Of a stretch of DNA of 56,855 nucleotides, positions 24,312-32,648 are shown piece after piece (positions within the stretch are counted from its first letter, which is position 1; each line of letters opens with the position of its first letter). Origin of the DNA: Streptomyces sp. NRRL B-1347 (GTDB taxonomy: Bacteria > Actinomycetota > Actinomycetes > Streptomycetales > Streptomycetaceae); the NCBI RefSeq assembly GCF_000720325.1, contig NZ_JOJM01000054.1, positions 1-56,855 on the forward strand, in the 5' to 3' direction. The position numbers and the translations under genes are program-made. Under the pieces are notes generated by a model. That model did not search any database. It saw only the letters and a program-made list of their open reading frames with translations, and was not told the DNA's origin.

Positions 24312-25249
24312 GCGGCTTCCATCCAGATGTCGGCGAGTGACTCTTCGAGGTTGATGCGCGGCCGCCAGCCGAGCCGGTCGCGCGCGGTGCGCACGTCGGC
24401 CTGCTGCCAGCTGCCGCAGCCGTCCGGGTAGGGGTAGGCGGTCGGCGACGCGTGGTCGGCGTCGGGCCTCGGGTGCAGTCCCGGCCTGCCGGGCGGCTGG
24501 TCGAGTTCGTGCAGGGCGCCGCCGTAGCCGGCGACGCGGGCGAGCACGGCGGCGGCGTCGCGCAGCCGCACGGCGCGCCCGGAGCCGATGTTGACGATGC
24601 CTTGGGCGGCGGAGAGCGAGGCGGCGTGCACGGCCCGGGCGACGTCACGTACGTCGATGAAGTCGCGCTGCACGCCGAGCCCGCCGAGCTTCAGTTCGCC
24701 GTCGCCGGACTGCATGGCGCGGCGCATGGCCTCGGCGAGGCGGCCGAGCGGCGATCCGGCGGGGGTGCCGGGGCCCGCGGGTGAGAACACCCGCAGGACC
24801 ACGGCGTCGAGCCCGGAGCCGAGGACGAGTTCGGTGGCGGCCAGTTTGCTGACGCCGTAGGGGCCGCCGGGGCGTGGCACGGCGTCCTCGGCGGTGGACG
24901 AGCCGGGCTGGCTGGGGCCGTACTCGGCGCCGCAGCCGAGCTGCACCAGGCGAGCGCCGCAGCCGCTGCGGCGCAGGGCCTCGCAGATGGTGGCGACGGC
25001 GACGGTGTTGTGCCGGGTCAGTTCGCGGGCGCCGCCGCGGGTGGCGCCCGCGCAGTTGATGACGACGCCCGGGTGCACGGCGTCCAGGAAGCGGGTGAGC
25101 GCGCCGGGGCTGCCGCTTGCGAGGTCGAACCGTACGTCCGAGTCGTCCCCGCGGCCGAGCGCGGTGAGCTGGACCGCCGGGTCGGCGAGCAGCCGGTCGG
25201 CGACGAACCGGCCGAGGTATCCGTTGGCTCCGATCAGCAACACCCTCAT
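24299..25249 (-). CDS. NAD-dependent epimerase/dehydratase (sugar nucleotide)
   Basis: 316-aa extended short-chain dehydrogenase. GANGYLG at 8-14 is the NAD-binding loop, NCAG follows beta-4, and PYGVSKLAA carries the catalytic Tyr-x-x-x-Lys. The RDFIDVRDVARA and NIGSG stretches are typical of UDP-hexose 4-epimerases and related enzymes. ATG 25249 has GGAGG 6 nt upstream and overlaps the preceding frame's stop (ATGA). Next to a PelF-like glycosyltransferase it would make sense as a UDP-GlcNAc/GalNAc C4-epimerase, but substrate is inference. Confidence 0.85.
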   Translation of the reverse strand: MRVLLIGANGYLGRFVADRLLADPAVQLTALGRGDDSDVRFDLASGSPGALTRFLDAVHPGVVINCAGATRGGARELTRHNTVAVATICEALRRSGCGARLVQLGCGAEYGPSQPGSSTAEDAVPRPGGPYGVSKLAATELVLGSGLDAVVLRVFSPAGPGTPAGSPLGRLAEAMRRAMQSGDGELKLGGLGVQRDFIDVRDVARAVHAASLSAAQGIVNIGSGRAVRLRDAAAVLARVAGYGGALHELDQPPGRPGLHPRPDADHASPTAYPYPDGCGSWQQADVRTARDRLGWRPRINLEESLADIWMEAACRI

Positions 25250-25755
25250 CGGGCGCCTCCGGGGACGGACGCTCGGATGCTGGGCCTTGTCATCTGCGTT
25301 TCTCCTTCAGGGTGGTGCCGGCTGTCTCGGGTAACGGATGGACCGGCGCGGCCCGCCGCGACCGGGGGCCGCGCCGCCGGGCCCCGCACCGGGTGCGCGG
25401 GGCCGGGGGTGCGGACCGCTCCGGGACGGTGCGGTCGGGGGGTACGCCTCCGGGGTGCGGAAGCGGACGGCGGGGAGGCCGCGTGCGGGAAGGGCACGGG
25501 CGGGAAGGGCACGGGTGCGAAGAGCACGGGTGCGAAGGGCGCGGGTGGGAAGGCCGCCGACACGAAGGGCACCGACGCCAAGGGCCCTGGCTGGAAGGCC
25601 GCCGACACGAAGATCCCTGGCGGGAAGGCCGCCGACACGACGGCCGCCGACACGACGGGCGCCGACGCGAAGGGCCCTGGCAGGAAGGTCCCTGGCGGCG
25701 GAGCCGCGGGCTCTGCAGGGCGGCGCGCACGTTCATGCCGCACCCCCGCGGGCAT
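25246..25755 (-). CDS. Doubtful ORF with hydrophobic repeats; holds a 15-codon mini-ORF with strong ribosome site
   Basis: The frame from ATG 25755 overlaps the membrane gene by 23 bases and ends in an ATGA overlap with the epimerase start, and its third positions are mostly G/C, so it could be translated (169 aa). The middle is a Pro/Phe/Val/Ser/Ala repeat with VSAAFPPG-like units. No signal peptide, domain or homologue is recognised, and no ribosome site precedes 25755. A second possibility is the in-frame ATG 25293, which has a clear AAGGAG 8 nt upstream and codes only MTRPSIRASVPGGAR, a mini-ORF that would couple to the epimerase. A third frame from ATG 25736 (ATGA overlap with the membrane gene) is also open. 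Confidence 0.4.
   Translation of the reverse strand: MPAGVRHERARRPAEPAAPPPGTFLPGPFASAPVVSAAVVSAAFPPGIFVSAAFQPGPLASVPFVSAAFPPAPFAPVLFAPVPFPPVPFPHAASPPSASAPRRRTPRPHRPGAVRTPGPAHPVRGPAARPPVAAGRAGPSVTRDSRHHPEGETQMTRPSIRASVPGGAR
25487..25700. repeat. Degenerate tandem-repeat tract within the polysaccharide-like cluster
   Basis: Short units of the type AAGGGC(A/G)CGGG(T/C)GCG and AAGGCCGCCGACACG, in multiples of 3 nt, repeat for about 210 bp. The tract is open in several frames on both strands, which makes ORF calling unreliable. Confidence 0.85.
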
Positions 25756-26998
25756 GCGCGGAGGCGCGGCCGAGCACCCGGACCGCGCGGGCCAGCAGGA
25801 CGGCTGCGCCCGCCCCGCAGACGGCGGCGGGCGCGCCCCAGGTGAGGGCCGCGGTCTCCACCGGCGTCGCGAGGAAGCCGCAGCCCGGAAGGCGCGCGGC
25901 CCACGCGAGAGCCAGGGTGGCCGCCTCGGCCGCGCCGACCGCGGCGTACACGAGGGTGGCCGCGCGCGTGGAGCCGTGTGCCGCGAGGAGGCGGCCGAGC
26001 CACAGCAGCGCGGCCAGCGCGCCGACGCCCAGGGCGGGGCCCGCCCCGCCGGAGCCGAGCGCGGCGTCCGCTCCGGCGAGCGCCAGGGCGACCGCGACCG
26101 CGTAGAGCGCGAACACGCCGATCAGGAGCGGCCGTACGGACGCGGCGAAGTCGGCGAGGCCCCGGCTGCTGCCGAGCCGCCCGCGGGCCCGCACCGCGAA
26201 GAGCCGCGCGCAGGCGAGGCCGGGTGCGACCGCCGCGGTGAGCCCGAGGGCGGCGAGGGCCGATGGCGCCCAGGGCCGGTCCGTGCCGCCCGGCGCTGCG
26301 GCGCGCAGCAGCCCCTCGCCGAGCAGGGCGTACGCGGGCAGCCAGCAGGTCCACGCGCGCGTGGCCGACGCGGCGGGGCGGGGGGTGCGCAGCGGGCCGT
26401 GCCGCAGGGCGACACGTGTCGTGGCGGCCAGGGCGAGCGCCCCGCAGAGCGTCACGGCGAGACGCGCGCCGCCGCCGGTGAGGGCGAGTCCTGCGACGGT
26501 GAGGGCGCAGACCGCGCCGGGCAGCAGCGCGAACACGGGCCAGCCCGCGTGGACTTCGGGCGCCGCGCTCTCGGGCCGGGCGGCGCCGTCGTCCCCCGGG
26601 GTGTCGAGGGCGTCCCACTCGTCGCTGTCGCGCGGCACGCGCGCGTACATCTCCTCGGCCAGGGCGAACACGTCGCGGTGCCGGAACCGCGCGGCCGTGC
26701 GGTCGGTGACGCCGTGCGCCTCCAGGCCCGCCGCGATCTCCAGCGGGTCGACGGCGCGCTCGCAGAGCTCGCGGTGGCGGTGGAGCAGCGCCTTGACGGG
26801 GTCGACGGTGCCGCGCGTCGGGGTTTCGGTACCGCGGGCCGGAGTGCCGGTGCCGCACGTCTGAGTGCCGGTGCCGTGCGCCGGGGTGCCGGTGCCGCGG
26901 GCCGGGGTGCCGGTGCCGCGCCTAGGGGCCGTCGCGGCCGAAGCCGGGTCGAGAGCCGAGGGCAGAGCAGAGCCGAGGGCCGAGTCGAGTCCCTTCAC
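25733..26998 (-). CDS. Polytopic membrane protein in the PelF-like cluster
   Basis: 421 aa from GTG 26998, which overlaps the glycosyltransferase stop by four bases (GTGA) with GGAGG 7 nt upstream. The first 55 residues hold five Gly/Thr/Pro heptad repeats. A cytoplasmic part (about 60-170) follows with HRELCERAVDPLEIAAGLE and RFRHRDVFALAEEMYARVP. About eight Ala/Leu-rich helices then run to the C-terminus. It has no recognised enzyme motif. By position it is a candidate exporter or polymerisation partner of the glycosyltransferase, in the role PelG has for PelF, though it is shorter than PelG and I see no clear homology. Confidence 0.8.
   Translation of the reverse strand: MKGLDSALGSALPSALDPASAATAPRRGTGTPARGTGTPAHGTGTQTCGTGTPARGTETPTRGTVDPVKALLHRHRELCERAVDPLEIAAGLEAHGVTDRTAARFRHRDVFALAEEMYARVPRDSDEWDALDTPGDDGAARPESAAPEVHAGWPVFALLPGAVCALTVAGLALTGGGARLAVTLCGALALAATTRVALRHGPLRTPRPAASATRAWTCWLPAYALLGEGLLRAAAPGGTDRPWAPSALAALGLTAAVAPGLACARLFAVRARGRLGSSRGLADFAASVRPLLIGVFALYAVAVALALAGADAALGSGGAGPALGVGALAALLWLGRLLAAHGSTRAATLVYAAVGAAEAATLALAWAARLPGCGFLATPVETAALTWGAPAAVCGAGAAVLLARAVRVLGRASAHARGGAA
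26813..26917. repeat. Five 21-bp in-frame repeats
   Basis: Five head-to-tail 21-bp units code GTGTPAR-type heptads in the N-terminus of the membrane protein, with a few substitutions. Confidence 0.9.
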
Positions 26999-28749
26999 GA
27001 GGCCACCTCCCCCAGGTGGCCGCGCAGGCCGTAGCGGGCGGCCCAGCTCGGCCCGGTGGCGGCCGCGGGGCCGAGGGGCGCGGCCCGGCCGACGGGTGCC
27101 GCGCCCGCGCTGCCGCCGCCGACGGCCCACCGGCCCGGCACGGACGCCTCGGCCGGGTGCGCGAACGGCACCGGCTCGCCCGCCTCGTTCACGGTCTCGC
27201 GGCGCACCGGGCAGTGCGAGACGATCTCCAGGTAAATGCCGTGAAATGCCGCGATGTTCTGCTCGACCGTGAAGAGTTCGAGCGCCCGGGCCCGCGCCGC
27301 CGCGCCGAGGCGTGCGCGGCGCTCGGGGTCGCGCAGCAGCGCCACGCACGCCTGCGCGAGCGCCCGGGGGTTGCGCGGCGGCACCACGAGGCCCGTGCCG
27401 CCGATGACCTCGACCACCGCGCCGACGTCCGTCGAGACGGTGGCGCGCCCGCAGAGCATGGCCTCGATGAGGCTGATGGGGAAGCCCTCGACGACGCTGG
27501 ACAGGACGACCACGCCGCCGCCTGCGTACGCGTCGGCGAGGTCCGGTGCCTCCGGGCCGCCGATCTCCTCGAACGAGACCGGGTTGGCGCCGACCGCGTG
27601 CACGTCGTCGGCCTCGTCGGGGAACAGCTGCGCGGCGAGCGCCCGGCAGTGGGCGAGGTACGCCGCCGCGCGCGGCCCCTCGGCGAGCGCGCCGACGATC
27701 CGAAGGCGTGCCCTGGGCTCGTCCTTGCGGACCTCGGCGAAGGCGTGCAGGAGCGAGATCAGGTCCTTGGCGGGCTCGATCCGGCCGACCCACAGGAGCG
27801 TGTGCGGCTCGCCGGGCTCCTCGCGCTCGCCGACCTCGGCGAAGCGGTCCGCCTCCAGGCCCGGGTAGACCGTGCGCAGCTTGGCGCGGTCGGCGCCGCA
27901 CCGCTCCTGCCAGCGGCGGGCGTGCGCGTTGCCGGGGGTGATGACGGTGGCCTCGCGGTACGTCTCGGCGGCGAGCCTGCCGTGGAAGGAGGCGAGCAGC
28001 GCCCGCGCGGGGGCGCTCGGCCCCGGCTCTCCGGCGCCGCTCGCGCCCGCCAGGTAGTGCGCGCGCAGCCGTACGCCGTACTCGGTGACGAGCAGCGGTA
28101 CGCCCGCGAAGTGCCGGGCGAGCAGGCCCGGAAGGGCGGCGGCGCCGCCCGCCGTGGCGTGGCAGAGGTCGACGGCGCCGAGCGTGTCGTCGTCGTACCA
28201 GTCGAGGGAGAGCGGGCGCAGGGCCCGCTCAAGGTCCGCGGCGACGGCGAGCAGGTCGGGCACGCGGGCGGCGCGGGCGGCCCGGTGCGCGCCGGGCGCG
28301 CGGCAGGCGCCCTCCAGGGCGCGCACGGCGTCCTCGGAGCGTAGGGCCCCGGCGAGGCCGCCGGTGTCGCGGGCGAGGTCGGCGAGCCCGTAGAGGCCGC
28401 TGCCGAAACGGTCCGCCAACTGGCCGGAGGTGCCCGCCGCGCCCTCGTCGGAGGTGCCCGTCATCCCCGCCGCGAGTTCCCCGAAGCACTCCGCGAACCG
28501 GCGGCCCGCGCGGCGCCGCCCCCACAGCACCGACCGACCGGTGGCCTCGCCCCACAGCGCGGCGCTCCGCACCCGGCGGACCTGCGGGGGCAGTTCGACC
28601 CAGCCGAGTGCCTCCTGACGGGCGCTCCCGCTCAGTGCGTAGACGTCGAACTCGTGCTGCCCGAGCCCGCGCACGAGCCGGTCGCACCAGAGCCTGGCCT
28701 CACCGCCCACATACGGATAGCCACCCTCCGTAAGCAGTCCAATGCGCAC
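26995..28749 (-). CDS. PelF-like family 4 glycosyltransferase (DUF3492)
   Basis: 584 aa from GTG 28749, which has GGGGG 7 nt upstream and begins RIGLLTEGGYPYVGGEA, the family start. The N-terminal half matches the DUF3492 region and the C-terminal half is a GT-B fold: LLWVGRIEPAKD, SSVVEGFPISLIEAM with the EX7E-type pair, and TDVGAVVEVIGG. PelF is a soluble UDP-sugar transferase that polymerises the galactosamine-rich Pel exopolysaccharide. The gene heads an overlapping set with a membrane protein, an epimerase and a GH135-like protein. A large hairpin and an inverted repeat lie upstream. Confidence 0.88.
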   Translation of the reverse strand: MRIGLLTEGGYPYVGGEARLWCDRLVRGLGQHEFDVYALSGSARQEALGWVELPPQVRRVRSAALWGEATGRSVLWGRRRAGRRFAECFGELAAGMTGTSDEGAAGTSGQLADRFGSGLYGLADLARDTGGLAGALRSEDAVRALEGACRAPGAHRAARAARVPDLLAVAADLERALRPLSLDWYDDDTLGAVDLCHATAGGAAALPGLLARHFAGVPLLVTEYGVRLRAHYLAGASGAGEPGPSAPARALLASFHGRLAAETYREATVITPGNAHARRWQERCGADRAKLRTVYPGLEADRFAEVGEREEPGEPHTLLWVGRIEPAKDLISLLHAFAEVRKDEPRARLRIVGALAEGPRAAAYLAHCRALAAQLFPDEADDVHAVGANPVSFEEIGGPEAPDLADAYAGGGVVVLSSVVEGFPISLIEAMLCGRATVSTDVGAVVEVIGGTGLVVPPRNPRALAQACVALLRDPERRARLGAAARARALELFTVEQNIAAFHGIYLEIVSHCPVRRETVNEAGEPVPFAHPAEASVPGRWAVGGGSAGAAPVGRAAPLGPAAATGPSWAARYGLRGHLGEVAS

Positions 28750-28829
28750 GCGCGCACCCCCGATCTGCCATATGGGGAGCCGCCGTTGGCCCGGCGGCTC
28801 GCAGCGGGACGAACGTATGCGGACATGCC

Positions 28830-28863
28830 GGTGGCGCGACGGACGGTTGTCCATCGCGCCACC
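28830..28863. promoter_or_regulatory. Long hairpin upstream of the glycosyltransferase gene
   Basis: GGTGGCGCGA at 28830-28839 is inverted at 28854-28863. Inside, GGAC/GTCC continue the stem after one mismatch, around GGTT. On the mRNA it would form a roughly 15-bp stem about 80-115 nt before the start codon. No T-run follows on the minus side, so it is more likely a leader structure than a terminator. Confidence 0.6.
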
Positions 28864-28906
28864 AAAAGGGGTGAAGAGCAGTGACTTTCCCGCGCCGGTA
28901 GCGTTC

Positions 28907-28937
28907 CGTCGCGCTATAGAAGCCTCATAGGGCGACG
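28907..28937. promoter_or_regulatory. 11-bp imperfect inverted repeat, possible operator for the polysaccharide-like operon
   Basis: CGTCGCGCTAT, 9 nt, ATAGGGCGACG: ten of eleven positions are inverted. On the minus strand the right arm of the repeat carries TATAGC, which could serve as -10 for the glycosyltransferase gene, so a bound repressor would block transcription. No regulator is identified. Confidence 0.5.
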
Positions 28938-28984
28938 AAAGGCGTCATGAGGGGCTCGTGGGAGACCCCCTTGCTCACGCGGAG

Positions 28985-30622
28985 TCATGCCACGGCCAAT
29001 TCCTCCGAGGCCGTTCCGGACCGTGCCAGGCGGGCCGCGCGCCGCTCGGCGGCGAGCGCCGGGTCGAGGGCGGGCACGGCGGCCAGCAGGTCCTTCGTGT
29101 ACGGGTCGCGGGGCGAGTCGTAGACCTCGTCCACGGAGCCGTACTCGACGATCCGGCCGCGCCGCATCACCGCCACCCGGTCACTGACCTGGCGCACCAC
29201 CGCGAGGTCGTGCGCGACGAAGACGAGCGCGAGCCCCAGTTCCCGCTGCAGCTCCGCGAGGAGCGCGGTGACCTGGGCCTGGGTGGTCACGTCGAGCGCC
29301 GAGACGGGCTCGTCGCAGACGATGAGCCGGGGCTCGGCGGCGAGCGCCCGCGCGATGCCGACGCGCTGGCGCTGGCCGCCGCTGAACTCGTGCGGGTAGC
29401 GGTCGTAGTGCGCCGGGTCGAGGCCGACGCGCTCCATCAGGTCCCGTACGCGGGCGCGGATCGCGGCCTCGTCGCGGTCGCCCCGCGCGCGCAGCGGATC
29501 GGCGACGGACTCGCCCACCGAGCGGCGCGGGTTGAGCGAGGAGACGGGGTCCTGGAACACCATCTGCACGCCCGGCACGGGCCCCGCGGTCCGCTTCTCG
29601 GCGCCGTCGTGGCTCAGCCGCCCGGAGGTGGGCTCCAGGAGTCCCACGAGCATCCGGCCGAGCGTCGTCTTGCCGCTGCCGCTCTCGCCGACGACGCCGA
29701 GGGTCTCGCCGCGCCGCACGGTCAGCGACACGTCGTCGACGGCGACGAAGGCGCTCTTGCCGCGGCCGAACTCGCGCCGCAGCCCCTCGGCCTCGACGAC
29801 GACGTCGCCGAGGTCGCCGGAGCGCTCCTCCCGTACGGCGTCGACGCGCGGCACGGCGCTCAGGAGCTGCTTGGTGTACGCCTCCCGGGGCGCCGCGAGG
29901 ACGTCGGTGACGCCGCCGCGCTCCACGACGCGCCCGTGCCGCATGACGAGCACGTCGTCCACGCTCTCGGCGGCCACGCCCACGTCGTGGGTGACCAGGA
30001 GCAGGCCCATGCCGGTCTCCTCGCGCAGCTCGTGCAGCAGGTCGAGGATCTGCGCCTGCACCGTCACGTCCAGGGCCGTGGTCGGCTCGTCGGCGATGAG
30101 CAGGTCGGGCTCGCAGGCGAGGGCCATGGCGATCAGGGCGCGCTGGCGCATGCCGCCGCTGAACTCGTGCGGGCGCGAGCGCGCCCGGCGTGCGGCGTCC
30201 GCGATGCCGACCCGGCCGAGCACGTCGACGGCACGCGCGCGTGCGGCGCGGCGCGAGGCCCCGGAGTGGTTGCGGTACACCTCGGCGATCTGGTCGCCGA
30301 CCGCGTAGTAGGGGTCGAGCGAGGACAGCGGGTCCTGGAAGACCATCGCGGCGACCCCGCCGCGCAGCCGCCGCAGTTCGCGGTCGGTGGCCCCGGTGAC
30401 GTCGACGCCGCCGACCCGCACGGCGCCCGTGACCCGCGCCCCGGTGTCCCGGTGCAGGCCGAGCAGCGCGGAGGCGACGGTCGACTTGCCGGAGCCGGAC
30501 TCGCCGACGAGGGCGAGGGCGGCGCCGCGCGCCAGGGTGAAGGAGACCTCGTCCACGGCGCGGACGTCGCCGAACCCGACGCTCAGTCCTTCCACGTGCA
30601 CGAGGTGATCGTCGAGGTTCAT
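28985..30622 (-). CDS. Fused peptide ABC transporter ATPase (DppD-DppF type)
   Basis: 545 aa with two complete ABC modules. Module 1: GESGSGKST Walker A, SGGMRQRALIA signature, LLIADEPTTALD Walker B. Module 2: GESGSGKTT, SGGQRQRVGIA, LIVCDEPVSALD. Each ends with the oligopeptide-binding tail EAYTKQLLSAVP or DPYTKDLLAAVP. Most systems use two separate genes; the fusion is common in actinobacteria. ATG 30622 overlaps the permease stop (ATGA). It energises import of oligopeptides or dipeptides together with the three upstream genes. Confidence 0.95.
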   Translation of the reverse strand: MNLDDHLVHVEGLSVGFGDVRAVDEVSFTLARGAALALVGESGSGKSTVASALLGLHRDTGARVTGAVRVGGVDVTGATDRELRRLRGGVAAMVFQDPLSSLDPYYAVGDQIAEVYRNHSGASRRAARARAVDVLGRVGIADAARRARSRPHEFSGGMRQRALIAMALACEPDLLIADEPTTALDVTVQAQILDLLHELREETGMGLLLVTHDVGVAAESVDDVLVMRHGRVVERGGVTDVLAAPREAYTKQLLSAVPRVDAVREERSGDLGDVVVEAEGLRREFGRGKSAFVAVDDVSLTVRRGETLGVVGESGSGKTTLGRMLVGLLEPTSGRLSHDGAEKRTAGPVPGVQMVFQDPVSSLNPRRSVGESVADPLRARGDRDEAAIRARVRDLMERVGLDPAHYDRYPHEFSGGQRQRVGIARALAAEPRLIVCDEPVSALDVTTQAQVTALLAELQRELGLALVFVAHDLAVVRQVSDRVAVMRRGRIVEYGSVDEVYDSPRDPYTKDLLAAVPALDPALAAERRAARLARSGTASEELAVA

Positions 30623-31626
30623 GCGAGCACCACCCGTCGGTCGGCCACCGCGTACAGCACGTCCGCGACGGCGTTGGCGAGGACCACGAAGAAGCCGGTG
30701 ATGAGGACCATGCCGACGACCACCGGCAGGTCGACGACCCGGACCGCGTGCACGAGTTCGCGGCCGAGCCCGGGCAGGCCGAACAGCGTCTCGGTGAGCA
30801 GGGCGCCGCCGAACATGGACCCGAAGTCGTTGGCGCTCAGCGCGATCACGGGGGCGAGGGCGCCGCGCAGGGCGTGCCGCCCGACGAGGGAGCGCTCGCT
30901 GATCCCGTACGCCCGGAAGGTGCGCACGTGGTCCTCGGCGAGCGTCTCCAGCATCGCGGACCGGGTCAGGCGCGCGTACTTGGCGGACTCGATGAGGGCG
31001 AGCGACACCCAGGGCAGGAGGAGGTTCCACGCCCACTGCTGCGGGTCCTCGGTGAACGGCACGTACTGCGGGAACGGCAGCCATTGGAGCTGGCCGCAGA
31101 CCAGGACCATCAGGAGCAGGCCGATGACGAACACGGGGGTGGCCGTGCCCGCGAGCGTGACGGCGGTCAGGACGCGCTCGGTGGGGCGGCCGCGCCGCCA
31201 CGCCGACAGGACGCCGGTGCCGACGCCGAGGATCAGCCACAGGACCATCGCGCCGATCGCGAGCGACCCCGTCACCGGCACCTTGTTCAGGATCAGGTCG
31301 GTGACCTGCTGGTCGGTCTGGTACGACAGGCCGAGGCAGGGCGCGTCGCAGTGCAGCACCGCGGTGCCGGTCGAGTAGTCGTGGCCTACGAAGATGCCGC
31401 GCAGGAACTCGAAGTACCGCGTGTACAGCGGGTCGTCGAGCTTGAGCTGCTCGGAGACCTGCTGGACCTGGGCGGGCGAGCAGCGCGGGCCGCAGGTGAT
31501 CTGCGCGACGTCGCCGGGGGCGACGTAGAAGACGGCGTAGATGACGACGGACAGGACGAAGAGGGTGACGACGGCGCCGACGGCGCGCCGGGCGACGAAG
31601 CCGGTGAATCCGGAGCCCCAGCTCAT
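30619..31626 (-). CDS. Peptide ABC transporter permease, DppB type
   Basis: 335 aa with the DppB/OppB plan: N-terminal helix, a periplasmic loop of about 100 residues, then five membrane helices. The EAA loop that contacts the ATPase reads about YGISERSLVGRHALRGALAP. ATG 31626 overlaps the previous gene's stop by four bases. Two Cys pairs in the external loop (CGPRC, CDAPC) might form disulfides, which is unusual for a streptomycete permease but plausible outside the cell. Confidence 0.93.
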   Translation of the reverse strand: MSWGSGFTGFVARRAVGAVVTLFVLSVVIYAVFYVAPGDVAQITCGPRCSPAQVQQVSEQLKLDDPLYTRYFEFLRGIFVGHDYSTGTAVLHCDAPCLGLSYQTDQQVTDLILNKVPVTGSLAIGAMVLWLILGVGTGVLSAWRRGRPTERVLTAVTLAGTATPVFVIGLLLMVLVCGQLQWLPFPQYVPFTEDPQQWAWNLLLPWVSLALIESAKYARLTRSAMLETLAEDHVRTFRAYGISERSLVGRHALRGALAPVIALSANDFGSMFGGALLTETLFGLPGLGRELVHAVRVVDLPVVVGMVLITGFFVVLANAVADVLYAVADRRVVLA

Positions 31627-32627
31627 GACGCCGCCCCCTTCTTGCTGCGCTTGGCGCCCACCCGCAGCCGCGAGGCGGCGCGCGGGTCGAGGGCGGTGCG
31701 GACGCCGTCGCCGAGGACGGTCAGCGCGAGCACGGTCACGAACAGGGTCCCTGCGGGCAGCAGCAGGTACTGCGGTGCCGCCTGGTACCAGACGTCGGCG
31801 GAGGTGAGCATCTGGCCCCAGGACGCGGTGGGCGGCTTGACGCCGACGCCGAGGAAGGACAGGGCCGCCTCCACCGTGATGTTGGCGGGGACGAGCAGCG
31901 CGGAGTACGTGATGACGGGCGCGGCGAGCGCGGGCAGCAGCTCGCGCCGTGCGATGCGCACCCCGCGCCAGCCGCTCAGGCGGGCCGCGGAGACGTGGTC
32001 GAGCGACTTGAGCGAGATGGTCTGCGCGCGCACGATCTTCGCCATGCCGCCCCAGCCGACCACGCCGACGACGAGCGCGACGAGCACCGGGCGCGGGAAG
32101 TCGCTCGGCACGACGGCGAGCAGGCCGAGCGCGAGGACCATCAGGGGCAGCGCCACCATGACGTCGGTGGCGCGGCTGAGGGCGAGGTCGACCCAGCGGT
32201 TGCCGAGCCCGCTGGCGAGCCCGACGACGATGCCGAGGGTGACCTGGAGCAGCGTCGCGATCAGCGCGACGCCGAGGGACACCCGGGCTCCGTACACCAG
32301 GCGCGCGAACAGGTCGCGGCCGGTCTGGGGCTCGACGCCGAGCCAGTGCTCGGCGCTCATGCCGCCGAAGGAGCCGACGGGCACGCCGCCGCGCGCGGAG
32401 TCGATGAGCTCGGGGTGGTACGTGGTGGGGTCCTGGCCCTCCAGGGCGGTGAGCAGGGGCGCGGCGAGCGCGACCAGGACGAGCAGGGCGACGATCGCGC
32501 CCGCGACGAGGGCGGCGCGCTGGGTGCGCAGGCGTCGCCAGAACTGACGGGCTCCGGAGGTGGCGGCAGCGGGCACCGCGTCGGTGCCCGCTCCCGCACT
32601 CTCCGAGGCCAACAGGGCCTCACTCAT
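31623..32627 (-). CDS. Peptide ABC transporter permease, DppC type
   Basis: 334 aa. After a short cytoplasmic leader it has about six membrane helices; the family's DPTTYHPEL-like external segment is followed by LGVEPQTGRDLFARLVYGAR, and the EAA loop is SAARLSGWRGVRIARRELLPAL. It pairs with the DppB-type permease, whose ATG overlaps its stop. It lies 21 nt after the binding-protein gene. Confidence 0.93.
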   Translation of the reverse strand: MSEALLASESAGAGTDAVPAAATSGARQFWRRLRTQRAALVAGAIVALLVLVALAAPLLTALEGQDPTTYHPELIDSARGGVPVGSFGGMSAEHWLGVEPQTGRDLFARLVYGARVSLGVALIATLLQVTLGIVVGLASGLGNRWVDLALSRATDVMVALPLMVLALGLLAVVPSDFPRPVLVALVVGVVGWGGMAKIVRAQTISLKSLDHVSAARLSGWRGVRIARRELLPALAAPVITYSALLVPANITVEAALSFLGVGVKPPTASWGQMLTSADVWYQAAPQYLLLPAGTLFVTVLALTVLGDGVRTALDPRAASRLRVGAKRSKKGAAS

Positions 32628-32648
32628 GACAGATCTACCCGACGGGCC

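Noticed and set aside
28750..28984. c-di-GMP riboswitch controlling the polysaccharide-like operon
   Set aside because: No GEMM core sequence or tetraloop-receptor pattern seen; only a hairpin and an inverted repeat.
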